NCBI RefSeq assembly: GCF_041675725.1
Contig: NZ_JBAYTI010000003.1
Location: forward strand, 19,864 to 83,863
Direction of reading: 5' to 3'
Source: Castellaniella sp041675725
Lineage (GTDB): Bacteria; Pseudomonadota; Gammaproteobacteria; Burkholderiales; Burkholderiaceae_B
DNA length: 64,000 nt
Shown here: positions 1 through 7,931 of the stretch, piece by piece
How positions within the stretch are numbered: position 1 is the stretch's first letter
Layout of the letters: each line of letters starts with the position of its first letter
Translations under genes and position numbers: made by a program
The notes under the pieces: generated by a model
What the model was told of the DNA's origin: nothing
Database searches by the model: none
Seen by the model: only the letters and a program-made list of their open reading frames with translations

Positions 1-883
1 TGACCAGGCCCGCCAGCAGGGCGCCATAAAAACATCCGCGCACCGACCCCAGCCCGCCGAGGATGATCACCACGATGACCAGGATCAACAGCTCGTCGCC
101 CATATGCGCCGTGATCACCTCCTGGTACAGACCCCAGAACATGCCGCCCAGCCCCGCCAGCATGGCCCCCAGGGTAAACACGGCCAGAAACACGGGCGCC
201 ATGCGATGCCCCAGCATCTCCACCATCTCGCGGTCTTCCACCCCTGCCCGTATTACGACGCCCCACCGGGTGCGCTCGAGCGCATGGATCACCAGCGCAT
301 ACACCCCCAGGCCGAACAGGGCGGTCAGCAGACGAAATTTTTCCAGGGCGAGCCCGCCGACCCAGGGCACGGACTGCGGCAAAACCAGCGAACCGCGCAA
401 TAGATCCGGGCGCGGCACGGCGATCGGGCTGGCGCCCCAGAATCCCTGCAGCAGCTGGGTCAGGATGATGGCACCGCCGACCGTCACCAGCATTTGCTTG
501 AGATAATTGCCATAGACGGGGCGTATGACCAGCCGTTCGAACACCGCCCCCACCAGCCCAGCGACCGACATGGCCAGCAGCATCGCCGGCAGCAGGGCCA
601 GCCACTGACCCCATACGGTGTCGGGCAAGGCCTGCGCCCGCACGACCCACCACGTGGCCCCTGCGAACGCCCCCAGGGAGATCAGGGCCCCATGGGCCAG
701 GTTCAGGACCCGCAACAGACCGAAGGCAAGCGTCATTCCGGAAGCCATGAGAAACAGCATCGACCCCATTGCCAGCCCGCTGAGCGTCAGGACCAGCCAG
801 GTTTTCACACCCATCGACAGCAGCCCGGCCAGCAGGACCAACGACAACAACCGGTGATGGGGCCCGGGCAGCAACGTGCGCAT
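1..883 (-). CDS. Branched-chain amino acid/amide ABC transporter permease, LivH type (partial, 3' end outside window)
   Basis: Reading the minus strand from the ATG at 883 gives an open frame of at least 294 codons with no stop before the window edge. It is a very hydrophobic protein with a short N-terminal lead and repeated membrane segments. It carries the stretch LLRVLNLAHGALISLGAF typical of LivH permeases, and later YGNYLKQMLVTVGGAII and a C-terminal VIVVIILGGLGSVRG. In the family it forms half of the inner-membrane channel that imports branched-chain amino acids, urea or short amides. It starts 8 bases after the stop of the ATPase gene, so it is the third gene of a substrate-binding protein, ATPase, permease operon. 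A second permease and second ATPase are expected to the left of the window. The exact substrate cannot be read from sequence. Confidence 0.88.
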   Translation of the reverse strand, partial: MRTLLPGPHHRLLSLVLLAGLLSMGVKTWLVLTLSGLAMGSMLFLMASGMTLAFGLLRVLNLAHGALISLGAFAGATWWVVRAQALPDTVWGQWLALLPAMLLAMSVAGLVGAVFERLVIRPVYGNYLKQMLVTVGGAIILTQLLQGFWGASPIAVPRPDLLRGSLVLPQSVPWVGGLALEKFRLLTALFGLGVYALVIHALERTRWGVVIRAGVEDREMVEMLGHRMAPVFLAVFTLGAMLAGLGGMFWGLYQEVITAHMGDELLILVIVVIILGGLGSVRGCFYGALLAGLV

Positions 884-891
884 CGCGGCCC

Positions 892-1731
892 TCACGCGGG
901 TGGCCCGCCCAGATAGACCGCCTGCACGTCGGCCGAATCCATGACGCTGCCGGGCGAACCATCGGCCAGCACGCGTCCCTGGTGCAGGACGATGATACGC
1001 TGCGCCAACGAACGAACCACGTCCATCTTGTGCTCGATCAGCAAAATGACACGATCCGCCCGCTGGTGCAGCTGCGCCACCAGATCGAGCATCGCGGGCA
1101 CCTCTTCCACCGCCATCCCGGCCGTCGGCTCATCCAGCAGGCAAACCACAGGATCCTGCGCCAGCAGCAAGGCCATCTCCAGCTTGCGTCGCGCACCGTG
1201 CGGCAATGCATGCACCGGCTGCGACGCCAGGCCGGCGAGCTGGACTTGTTCGAGACAAGCCATGCCCCGGGCCCGCATGTCCGGCCGCCTGTCGGCCCGC
1301 TGCCACAGGCTGGCCGCCCGACCCTGCCGGGCCGTCAACGCCAGGGCTACGTTCTCGATCACCGTCAGCGCCGAAAACAGCTGATTCATCTGAAAGACCC
1401 GGCCAAGGCCCCGCTGGGCGCGCTCTGGCATGCCCAACGCAGTGATGTCCACCCCGGCGAGATGAACCGTGCCGCGGTCGGGCCGCAACTGCCCCGAGAG
1501 CAGATTGAAGAACGTGGTCTTGCCGGCCCCATTGGGGCCGACGATGGCCACCAGGCTGCCGTGCTGAAACGCAAGGGACACCCCGTCGACCACGACCTGC
1601 CCGCCCAGCGACACGGCCAGGTCACGCACATCGAGCAGGTCGGTGCCAACCTGCGGGCCGCCCTGGGGCCCGCCCTGGGGCCCGCGCGCGGCATGGGACG
1701 GTGCGGACCCGCCGCCCACGCCGACCGTCAT
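892..1731 (-). CDS. Branched-chain amino acid/amide ABC transporter ATP-binding protein, LivG type
   Basis: The 279-residue protein has Walker A GPNGAGKT at about residues 65-72, a Walker B region VVCLLDEPTAGM, and the H-loop sequence LIEHKMDVV typical of LivG. The signature motif is unusual: LPHGARRKLEMA stands where LSGGQ-like LPYGxQRxLE is normal. The start at 1731 is chosen because its ATG overlaps the stop of the upstream substrate-binding gene (ATGA), which indicates translational coupling; the frame stays open further upstream to 1824 but that part lies inside the neighbour. The first 30 residues are Gly/Pro-rich with a repeated GPQG unit encoded by a short GC-rich tandem repeat. It powers import through the LivH/LivM channel. 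The family assignment is firm, the substrate unknown. Confidence 0.9.
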   Translation of the reverse strand: MTVGVGGGSAPSHAARGPQGGPQGGPQVGTDLLDVRDLAVSLGGQVVVDGVSLAFQHGSLVAIVGPNGAGKTTFFNLLSGQLRPDRGTVHLAGVDITALGMPERAQRGLGRVFQMNQLFSALTVIENVALALTARQGRAASLWQRADRRPDMRARGMACLEQVQLAGLASQPVHALPHGARRKLEMALLLAQDPVVCLLDEPTAGMAVEEVPAMLDLVAQLHQRADRVILLIEHKMDVVRSLAQRIIVLHQGRVLADGSPGSVMDSADVQAVYLGGPPA

Positions 1732-2954
1732 TCGCCGTTCTGGGGGGGTAGCGTGAGCTGCTCGACCGGAATGACGCCCAGCAGCTGAGGCACACCGGCT
1801 TGCACGGTACGCCCCGCGAACCAATCCGAGCGCTCTTGCGGCTGCAGCCTGAAGTGGTACATGACTTGCTGCGCTTGATGATCGGCCGGGCGGATGGTCT
1901 GCGGGCCCTTGGGCGAATCGAAGGTCAGGCCCTCGAAGGCCGCGATCAGGTCTTCGGCGTCCGAGGCGCCGCCGGATTTTTCGAGGGCCGCCACGATCGC
2001 CATGCCCTGCGCAAACCCCTGCGCAGTGAAATAATCGGGCGGCGTGCCGTATTTTTGCTGGTGGGCGCGCACAAAGTCATCGTTGACCGGGTTGTCGGGC
2101 AGTTCATAGTAATAATACGTGGCGCCTTCCATGCCATCGAACGGCGCATACGTGGTCAGGATGGGCATCATGTCGCCCGGTGCGGCCAGCCGGATGCCCA
2201 GGCGTTCAGGATGCAGGTCATTGATCCGCCCGATGGGGTTGCTGGCGCCGGCCCACATCGAGAAAATCAACCGCCCGCCCGGGCATTCGCCGGCCTGGCC
2301 CAGTGCGTCGAACAGGCGCTGTGCGGCCGCCGTGAAGTCTGTCGTGTCGAACGGCAGGTATTCTTCGTGCACCACCTGTGCGCCCCGTGCCTGGGCGCCG
2401 TTCCGGTAGACTGCCACGCTGTCGCGCCCGAACACGTAGTCTTGGGCGATGGTGGCGACGCAAGTGCCGGGCCCGGTCGATGCAATGGCATTGGCCGTGG
2501 CATAAATAGAGGAGCTCTGGCCCACCCGTACCACGTGCCGGTTCCAGTCTTTCCCGGTAATCGAGTCGGCCACCCCTTCCGGCATGATGATGCGCCCGTA
2601 CTCTTCGGCCAGTGGCATGACCGCAACCGCCACGCCCGAGGACATGGGCCCGACCACCAGATCAACCCCGTCCTGGGCATACGCCTCTTCGACCAGGGCC
2701 CGGCCCCGGTTCGGATCCATCTGGTCGTCTTTCAGCGTGAGCACGAGAGGCCGGCCCGCCACCTGCATACGGCCGGAAGTCGCGTAGTCCAGCCCCATTT
2801 CGAGGCCGCGCTGCAACTGTTCACCATAGGCCGTGAAGGCGCCGCTCAGGCTGGTGATGTGCGCAATGCGTATGGGCTCGGCGGCCTGGGCGGGTGCGAG
2901 CCCCACAAGGGCGGCCAGCGCCAGCGCAGCAGCCAACACAGTTGGGTTGGACAT
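1728..2954 (-). CDS. Periplasmic branched-chain amino acid/amide-binding protein, LivK type
   Basis: The 408-residue protein begins with a Sec signal peptide (MSNPTVLAAALALAALVGLA, cleavage after AQA). The mature part starts EPIRIAHITSLSGAFTAYG, characteristic of Peripla_BP_6 receptors of the HAAT family. The ATG at 2954 is preferred over an upstream in-frame start at 3014 because GGAG lies 6 bases before it and the signal peptide begins there. The mature protein would capture an amino acid, urea or amide in the periplasm and hand it to the LivHM channel. It is the first gene of the operon and its stop overlaps the ATPase start by 4 bases. No regulator is adjacent. Confidence 0.9.
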   Translation of the reverse strand: MSNPTVLAAALALAALVGLAPAQAAEPIRIAHITSLSGAFTAYGEQLQRGLEMGLDYATSGRMQVAGRPLVLTLKDDQMDPNRGRALVEEAYAQDGVDLVVGPMSSGVAVAVMPLAEEYGRIIMPEGVADSITGKDWNRHVVRVGQSSSIYATANAIASTGPGTCVATIAQDYVFGRDSVAVYRNGAQARGAQVVHEEYLPFDTTDFTAAAQRLFDALGQAGECPGGRLIFSMWAGASNPIGRINDLHPERLGIRLAAPGDMMPILTTYAPFDGMEGATYYYYELPDNPVNDDFVRAHQQKYGTPPDYFTAQGFAQGMAIVAALEKSGGASDAEDLIAAFEGLTFDSPKGPQTIRPADHQAQQVMYHFRLQPQERSDWFAGRTVQAGVPQLLGVIPVEQLTLPPQNGE

Positions 2955-3044
2955 GACGACTCCGAAAAAGACAGTAAGAAAGCCCCATTTTAGGAAAAAA
3001 AAGACACCCACCATGGATTGCCCACGTTGGCAGCAGCGGCGAAC

Positions 3045-3812
3045 TCAGCCGAGGAATGCCGTCATCTGCCGCGCGGACACCTGCGGATCCAGCCCCGTAT
3101 GGCAGAACAAGGTGCGCGGCACGCGCGCGCGCAGGATCTGATCGCAATACACCTGATAGAGCGCGTGGATGTGCCCGATGGTCATCTCGCCCTTGCGCGC
3201 ATGCACCACCTCGGCCGGACACGCGGCCACGACCAGCCGTTCAGGGCGCGGAACCATGGCACTCCAAAAACCATAGGCAGTCACCCGTTCCAGGGGCCGG
3301 TGCGGATCGCGCACGTGCCGCACGAAATAGTCGTAAAAATAACGGTCCAGCACCACAGGCGACCCGCGCCCGAACAACCCCCTGGACACTGAAAACGTGA
3401 GCCAGGCCAGCGGCAGGATCACCCACAGCAACCGCTCTTCGAGATCATTGCGGGTCGTGCCCCGGCGCACGTGAAACAGCACCCGCCTGAAATACCGCTT
3501 GAAGCGTTTGAACCGGTAACCCGCGCCCACCGGGCTTGCCAGGGCCGCATCGATCAACGTGGTCTTGCCGCTGCCATCGGGCCCGACCACCGCCACGGTG
3601 CGCGGGGCAGTCCAGTTGCAGACGCGCAGCCTTCGGGCCGGCCCGGCCAGCCGGACCGGCCCAGGGCCGTGGAATGGCGCCCCGGCCTGGGGCATCGACG
3701 GCTCCGACAGGTATTCGAACCGCCAGCGGCCCTGCTCATGGTGCAGGATGAAGCTCAGCCCCGCCTGCTGGCAATACTGAAACACAGCCCATAGGGTTTC
3801 ATTGCACAGCAC
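3045..3812 (-). CDS. Thymidylate-kinase-like P-loop protein of unknown substrate
   Basis: The C-terminal 190 residues contain a P-loop GPDGSGKTTLIDAAL followed by VVLDRYFYDYFVRHVRDP, the DRY/DR region of dTMP-kinase-like enzymes, and RPERLVVAACPAEVVHARKGE in the lid position. About 65 residues precede the P-loop, far more than in Tmk, so this is not the housekeeping enzyme. The start is uncertain. The open frame reaches 4133, but that would run through the divergent lipoprotein gene. A GTG at 3812 preceded by GGGGGA is the best candidate, and the ATG at 3896 would sit back-to-back with the neighbour's start codon. Similar proteins occur in polysaccharide and secondary-metabolite loci, but no such genes are next to it here. 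Function unassigned. Confidence 0.6.
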   Translation of the reverse strand: MLCNETLWAVFQYCQQAGLSFILHHEQGRWRFEYLSEPSMPQAGAPFHGPGPVRLAGPARRLRVCNWTAPRTVAVVGPDGSGKTTLIDAALASPVGAGYRFKRFKRYFRRVLFHVRRGTTRNDLEERLLWVILPLAWLTFSVSRGLFGRGSPVVLDRYFYDYFVRHVRDPHRPLERVTAYGFWSAMVPRPERLVVAACPAEVVHARKGEMTIGHIHALYQVYCDQILRARVPRTLFCHTGLDPQVSARQMTAFLG

Positions 3813-3894
3813 AGATCCCCCAACTATTGAAATTTGCAACCGAACCCAGCTTATCAGTCTGCCACAGGTCGTGCTTGTGGTGTTTAATAGCAGC

Positions 3895-4407
3895 ATGAAA
3901 CGATTCCGCCCCGTCGCCGGCCTGGTCCTGCCGACCATCCTGCTGGCCGGCTGCACCAGCCTGACCGACATACCGCCCGGCACGCCCCTGGCGCAGGTCA
4001 TCGCGCAATTCGGCCCCCCTACGCTAGAGTGCACCGATCGAGACGGCCGACCCCGGGTGGTCTGGTCGCAGCAGCCCTTCGGGCAACGGGCCTGGGGCGC
4101 TTCGCTGAACGCCCAGGGCCAAGTGCAGCGCATCGAGCCGCTGCTGACCGACGCGCATTTCAGCCAGCTCGACGACGGCCCATGGACCCAGGCTCAGGTG
4201 CGCTGCGAATTCGGCCCACCCGCCCTCGTGGACTCGGTCGGGCTGCCATCGAACCGCCAGCTGGTGTACAGCTATCGATACAAGCAGGATCATGTATGGA
4301 ACGCCCTCATGTTCGTCTTTTTCGGTCATGACGGCGCCTACGTCACCCGCCACCATCCCGGGCCGGATCCCCTGTATGAGCCCGAGGACCGCTTTCTTTC
4401 GTTCTGA
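3895..4407 (+). CDS. Putative outer-membrane lipoprotein
   Basis: A 170-residue protein with a typical lipoprotein signal: MKRF, a hydrophobic core and the lipobox LLAGC with Cys at about residue 20, followed by TSLTDIP. The start at 3895 is chosen because the lipoprotein signal begins there; the frame stays open upstream to 3802 but that part has no secretory character. The mature domain has two repeats of a pattern like FGPPTLEC / FGPPALVD, which suggests a duplicated SmpA/BamE-like unit (inference). It lies 9 bases before the SpmA-SpmB-type membrane gene, so the two may be co-transcribed. Function unknown. Confidence 0.7.
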   Translation: MKRFRPVAGLVLPTILLAGCTSLTDIPPGTPLAQVIAQFGPPTLECTDRDGRPRVVWSQQPFGQRAWGASLNAQGQVQRIEPLLTDAHFSQLDDGPWTQAQVRCEFGPPALVDSVGLPSNRQLVYSYRYKQDHVWNALMFVFFGHDGAYVTRHHPGPDPLYEPEDRFLSF

Positions 4408-4416
4408 AGGCGGGGC

Positions 4417-5646
4417 ATGCTGAACGCGCTTTGGCTGGGTTTTTTCCTCATCGCGGCGCTTGCCGCAGGTGTCCAGTGGCTCGTGCTGGGCGACGCCGAG
4501 GTATTTGCCCGCCTGATCGCCAGCCTGTTCAACATGGCCGAGCTCTCGGTGCAGTTGATGCTGCTGCTGTTTGGCACGTTGACGCTGTGGATGGGCTTTT
4601 TGCGCATCGCTGAAGATGCCGGGCTGATTCGCATCCTGGCGCGCCTGCTGGGCCCCCTGTTCGCCCGCCTGATGCCGGGCGTACCGGCGGGCCATCCGGC
4701 GCTGGGCCTGATCACCTTGAATTATGCCGCCAATGCCCTCGGGCTGGACAACGCCGCCACCCCGATCGGCCTGCGCGCCATGCGGGCGCTGCAAACCCTG
4801 AATCCGCACCCGGAGACCGCCACCAACGCACAGATCCTGTTTCTGGTGCTGAATGCCTCGTCGCTGACCCTGTTGCCCGTGACCATTTTCATGTACCGCG
4901 TGCAGCAAGGAGCCGCTGATCCAACGCTGGTTTTTCTGCCCATCCTGCTGGCCACATCCGCGTCGACCCTGGCGGGGCTCATCTCGGTGGCCCTGATGCA
5001 GCGCCTGCGCCTGCTCGATCCCGTGGTCCTGGCCTGGGTGGGCGGTACCGCGCTGGTGCTGGGCGGCTTCATGGCCCTATTGGCCAGCCTGAGCGCCGCG
5101 GCCGTGGCGGCGTTGTCATCGCTGCTTGGCAATCTCGTGCTGTTCGGCCTGCTGGTCATTTTTCTTCTGGCGGGTCTGTGGCGACGCATTCCCGTCTATG
5201 AAAGCTTCATCGCGGGCGCCCGCGAGGGCTTCGACGTCTGCAAGGACCTGCTGCCATACCTGGTGGCCATGCTATGCGCCGTGGGCGTATTGCGGGCCTC
5301 GGGAGCGCTCGATGGCGCACTGGACGCCATTCGCTGGCTGAGCCAGCTGGCCGGGCTGGATACGCGCTTTGTCGATGCGCTGCCCACGGCGCTCGTCAAG
5401 CCTTTCTCGGGTAGTGCCGCGCGCGCGATGATGATCGAGACCATGCAGCACTTCGGCCCCGACAGTTTTCCGGCCCTGCTGGCCGCGACCATCCAAGGCA
5501 GCACGGAAACCACTTTTTATGTGCTGGCGGTGTATTTCGGGGCCGTCGGCGTACAGCGCGTGCGCCATGCCATCGGTTGTGCGCTGGTGGCCGACCTCGC
5601 AGGGGTACTGGCCGCCATCGGCGTGTGCTACTGGTTCTTTGGCTGA
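4417..5646 (+). CDS. Nucleoside-recognition (Gate) domain membrane protein, SpmA-SpmB fusion type
   Basis: A 409-residue integral membrane protein. The first half contains LGLITLNYAANALGLDNAATPIGLRA, as in spore maturation protein A. The second half contains SFIAGAREGFDVCKDLLPYL and PFSGSAARAMMIETM, as in SpmB. Bacilli have these as two proteins, and in many proteobacteria they are fused as here. The Gate domains are thought to move or bind small molecules, but the substrate in Gram-negatives is not known to me. The gene follows the lipoprotein by 9 bases, which suggests a pair. Family assignment is good; the role is open. Confidence 0.8.
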   Translation: MLNALWLGFFLIAALAAGVQWLVLGDAEVFARLIASLFNMAELSVQLMLLLFGTLTLWMGFLRIAEDAGLIRILARLLGPLFARLMPGVPAGHPALGLITLNYAANALGLDNAATPIGLRAMRALQTLNPHPETATNAQILFLVLNASSLTLLPVTIFMYRVQQGAADPTLVFLPILLATSASTLAGLISVALMQRLRLLDPVVLAWVGGTALVLGGFMALLASLSAAAVAALSSLLGNLVLFGLLVIFLLAGLWRRIPVYESFIAGAREGFDVCKDLLPYLVAMLCAVGVLRASGALDGALDAIRWLSQLAGLDTRFVDALPTALVKPFSGSAARAMMIETMQHFGPDSFPALLAATIQGSTETTFYVLAVYFGAVGVQRVRHAIGCALVADLAGVLAAIGVCYWFFG

Positions 5647-5683
5647 AGGCGGCCCGCAGCCATCGGGGCGGCACCGTTGGATC

Positions 5684-6466
5684 TCAGGCTGGATCGAATT
5701 CGCGGCTGTCGTGCCGCGCCAGCCCCCGCCGGTCGATGCTGATCCAGCCCCCGCGCGGCGACCCGGGCTGATCATGCTCCCAGTCGGGCAGCACATAGCG
5801 TTGCGCCGGCGTGCCATGGATCTGGAACGTGTGCACGGCGGGCCGGTGCGTGTGCCCATGTACCAGCGTCGTGCAGCCGGCCGCCTGCAAGGCCTCGACC
5901 ACTGCCTGCTCGTTGACATCCATGATCTGCAGCGTTTTCGCGCGCTGCGCGCGCTGGCTGTGCAGCCGCGCACGCCGCGCAATGGCGCGGCGCCATGCCA
6001 GCGGCAGCCCCAGGAACAAACGCTGCAGCCAGGGCTGGCGAACGATGCGTCGCAAGCGCTGGTAGGCCGAATCATCGACGCAGTATTCATCGCCATGAGC
6101 CAGCAGCAGCAGGCCCGCGTCGGTCTGCAGGCGCACCGGGGCCGCAAGCAGCCGTGCCCCCAGGCGATGGGCCAGCGCCGGCCCCATCAGGAAATCGCGA
6201 TTCCCGTGCATGAGATACAGCGGCACGACGGCCGCCGTGCCGCCCAGGGCCTGCAAAGCCGCCAGCAGCCAGGCCGGCGGCTGTCGCAACGCGTAATCGT
6301 CGCCGATCCAGGCATCGAACAGGTCGCCGCACAGGATCAGGGCATCGGCCTGTTGGCGGGCGGCTTCCAGAAAGCGGAAAAAGGCACGCGCGGTGCGCGG
6401 CCCATGGGCGCCCAGGTGAATGTCCGATGCCAGCCAGACCGTACCGGACAGGGCCAGGGTGTTCAA
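5684..6466 (-). CDS. lpxH: UDP-2,3-diacylglucosamine diphosphatase LpxH
   Basis: The 260-residue enzyme shows the metallophosphoesterase motifs in order: ASDIHLG, CGDLFDAWIGDD, HGNRDFL, LLAHGDEYC and VHGHTHRPAVH. This spacing and the GNRDFL box are typical of LpxH. It hydrolyses UDP-2,3-diacylglucosamine to lipid X on the cytoplasmic face of the inner membrane, in lipid A synthesis. Its ATG directly abuts the stop of the upstream cyclophilin gene, an order also seen in Bordetella relatives from memory, so it is very likely the distal gene of an operon with it. Confidence 0.93.
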   Translation of the reverse strand: MNTLALSGTVWLASDIHLGAHGPRTARAFFRFLEAARQQADALILCGDLFDAWIGDDYALRQPPAWLLAALQALGGTAAVVPLYLMHGNRDFLMGPALAHRLGARLLAAPVRLQTDAGLLLLAHGDEYCVDDSAYQRLRRIVRQPWLQRLFLGLPLAWRRAIARRARLHSQRAQRAKTLQIMDVNEQAVVEALQAAGCTTLVHGHTHRPAVHTFQIHGTPAQRYVLPDWEHDQPGSPRGGWISIDRRGLARHDSREFDPA

Positions 6467-7117
6467 TTATTCGGTGAGCGTGGCGCTTTCTATGATGACG
6501 TCGTCGACCGGGACATCTTGGTGGAAGCCCTTGTTGCCGGTCTTGACCTTGCGGATTTCGTCGACCACCTCGGTGCCTTCGATTACGCGCCCGAACACGG
6601 CGTACCCCCAGCCGTTGGAGGTGGGGGCCGAGAAATTGAGGAAATCATTGTTGGCCACATTGATGAAAAACTGGGCGGTCGCCGAATGCGGGTCGGACGT
6701 GCGCGCCATGGCCAGCGTATAGGGTTCGTTTTTTAAGCCGTTGTCGGCCTCGTTTTTGATGGGCTTGTGGGTTTCTTTTTGCTTCAGGCCCGACTCGAAG
6801 CCCCCCCCCTGGATCATGAAATTGTCGATCACGCGATGAAAGACCGTACCATCGTAAAAGCCCTCTTTTACATAAGTCAGAAAATTTTCGACCGTTACGG
6901 GAGCTTTTTCGGGGTTCAGCTCGATGAGGAGGTTGCCTTTGTTCGTGGTCAACTGGACCTTGGGTGTGCTCATGTCGTGATCTTTTGAAGAAGGGTTTGA
7001 ATCGGCCGCGGCCACTGGCCCACAAGCCAGCATGAAGGCGCAGGCGACGCTGCAGAAGCGCACCGGCAAAGGGATGCGCGCGAAAGACGCCAGGGGCGGG
7101 AATGAAGGGTTCATCAT
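6467..7117 (-). CDS. Peptidyl-prolyl cis-trans isomerase, cyclophilin type (possible double start)
   Basis: The frame of 216 codons encodes a cyclophilin domain with the catalytic region TVFHRVIDNFMIQGGGF, then SATAQFFINVANNDFLN and VFGRVIEG. It catalyses proline isomerisation during folding. The N-terminus is odd. Residues 1-38 look like a signal peptide (MNPSF..., hydrophobic CSVACAFMLACGPVAAA). Residue 49 is a Met starting MSTPKVQLTTNKGNLLIEL, exactly where cytoplasmic PpiB proteins begin (ATG at 6973). Both starts have weak ribosome binding sites. The gene could give a periplasmic form, a cytoplasmic form or both, or be a fusion of the tandem ppiA/ppiB genes I recall from relatives. Followed without a gap by lpxH. 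Confidence 0.85.
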   Translation of the reverse strand: MMNPSFPPLASFARIPLPVRFCSVACAFMLACGPVAAADSNPSSKDHDMSTPKVQLTTNKGNLLIELNPEKAPVTVENFLTYVKEGFYDGTVFHRVIDNFMIQGGGFESGLKQKETHKPIKNEADNGLKNEPYTLAMARTSDPHSATAQFFINVANNDFLNFSAPTSNGWGYAVFGRVIEGTEVVDEIRKVKTGNKGFHQDVPVDDVIIESATLTE

Positions 7118-7147
7118 GATGAAGAAGACGGAATCATGGAAACGGCG

Positions 7148-7879
7148 TCAGGTGCCCGGCCCATGCCGGCCGGCTTTCTGGTCGGCCGCGCGGGCGCGGG
7201 CGAATGCCTCGCGAGCCAGCTGCATCTGCACGTGCCCCAGGTTTTCCAGGGCAGGCGCGAAATCTGGATCGGACACCAGCGCCATTTCGAGGGCTTCGCG
7301 GGCCCGCTGCAGGGCCCCTTCACGCACGTACTCGATGGCCAGGGCGTTCCAGGGCTCGGGCAGTTCGGGGTAGTCGATGGTCATTTGCTGCCAAATGGCC
7401 TGAGCCTGCGGATGTTGCCCCAATGCCGCCAATGCGCGACCCTGCTGGTAACGCAGCTGGACGTCCGTGCCCACTGCCTGGTGCGGATCAAGCCCCTGGC
7501 GACGCAACTGGATGAGCTCGAGCGCCTCGCCCGCCTGGCCCTGATCGACCAGGCGAGCCACGTGGGCTGAAAACTGGGCCGCCGACAGAGGGACCGAGGT
7601 GTCGGTGGCCGGCGCCGCCCTTTCGAGCAGGCGGGCCAGGCCCTGCCAGCCACCATCAGGCGGCTGCACAGGGGTGAACGTGCCGGTTTGGGGATCATAG
7701 TTGAGGCCGCCCACCGGGCCATCGGGGGCGGCTGCCGTACCTTGGGCGAACAGGGCCGGAGCCGGCGCCAGGCAGATACAGCAGGCCAACGCAAGAATAG
7801 AGGTTCGGATCACTGTAGGGAACACCGGGAGAGAAAGGTTCTGGGCTCGGAGGGCAAGACGGTATACTAAACAGCTCAT
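7148..7879 (-). CDS. Exported TPR-repeat protein
   Basis: The frame encodes a protein with an N-terminal hydrophobic segment (TSILALACCICLAPAPALFAQ) and a C-terminal half with tetratricopeptide-like helices, for example ALAALGQHPQAQAIWQQM and PEPWNALAIEYVREG and FAPALENLGHVQMQLAREAF. TPR proteins act as scaffolds; the partner here is unknown. The ATG at 7879 gives 243 residues with a long positively charged lead. A GTG at 7816 would give a textbook signal peptide and 222 residues; neither has a clear ribosome binding site. It is divergent from cysS and 30 bases upstream of the cyclophilin gene on the same strand. Confidence 0.72.
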   Translation of the reverse strand: MSCLVYRLALRAQNLSLPVFPTVIRTSILALACCICLAPAPALFAQGTAAAPDGPVGGLNYDPQTGTFTPVQPPDGGWQGLARLLERAAPATDTSVPLSAAQFSAHVARLVDQGQAGEALELIQLRRQGLDPHQAVGTDVQLRYQQGRALAALGQHPQAQAIWQQMTIDYPELPEPWNALAIEYVREGALQRAREALEMALVSDPDFAPALENLGHVQMQLAREAFARARAADQKAGRHGPGT

Positions 7880-7931
7880 TTTACATCGCTGGCCGCTGCC
7901 GTGTGCCGCCGATGCCCGCCGCCATTTTGCC

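Noticed and set aside
63..916. Plus-strand frames opposite the permease gene
   Set aside because: The minus strand encodes a continuous LivH-type permease here with family motifs; the plus-strand frames are Pro/Arg-rich antisense readings.
1800..2993. Plus-strand frame of 397 codons opposite the binding protein
   Set aside because: It runs antisense to a well-supported LivK-type gene and shows no domain.
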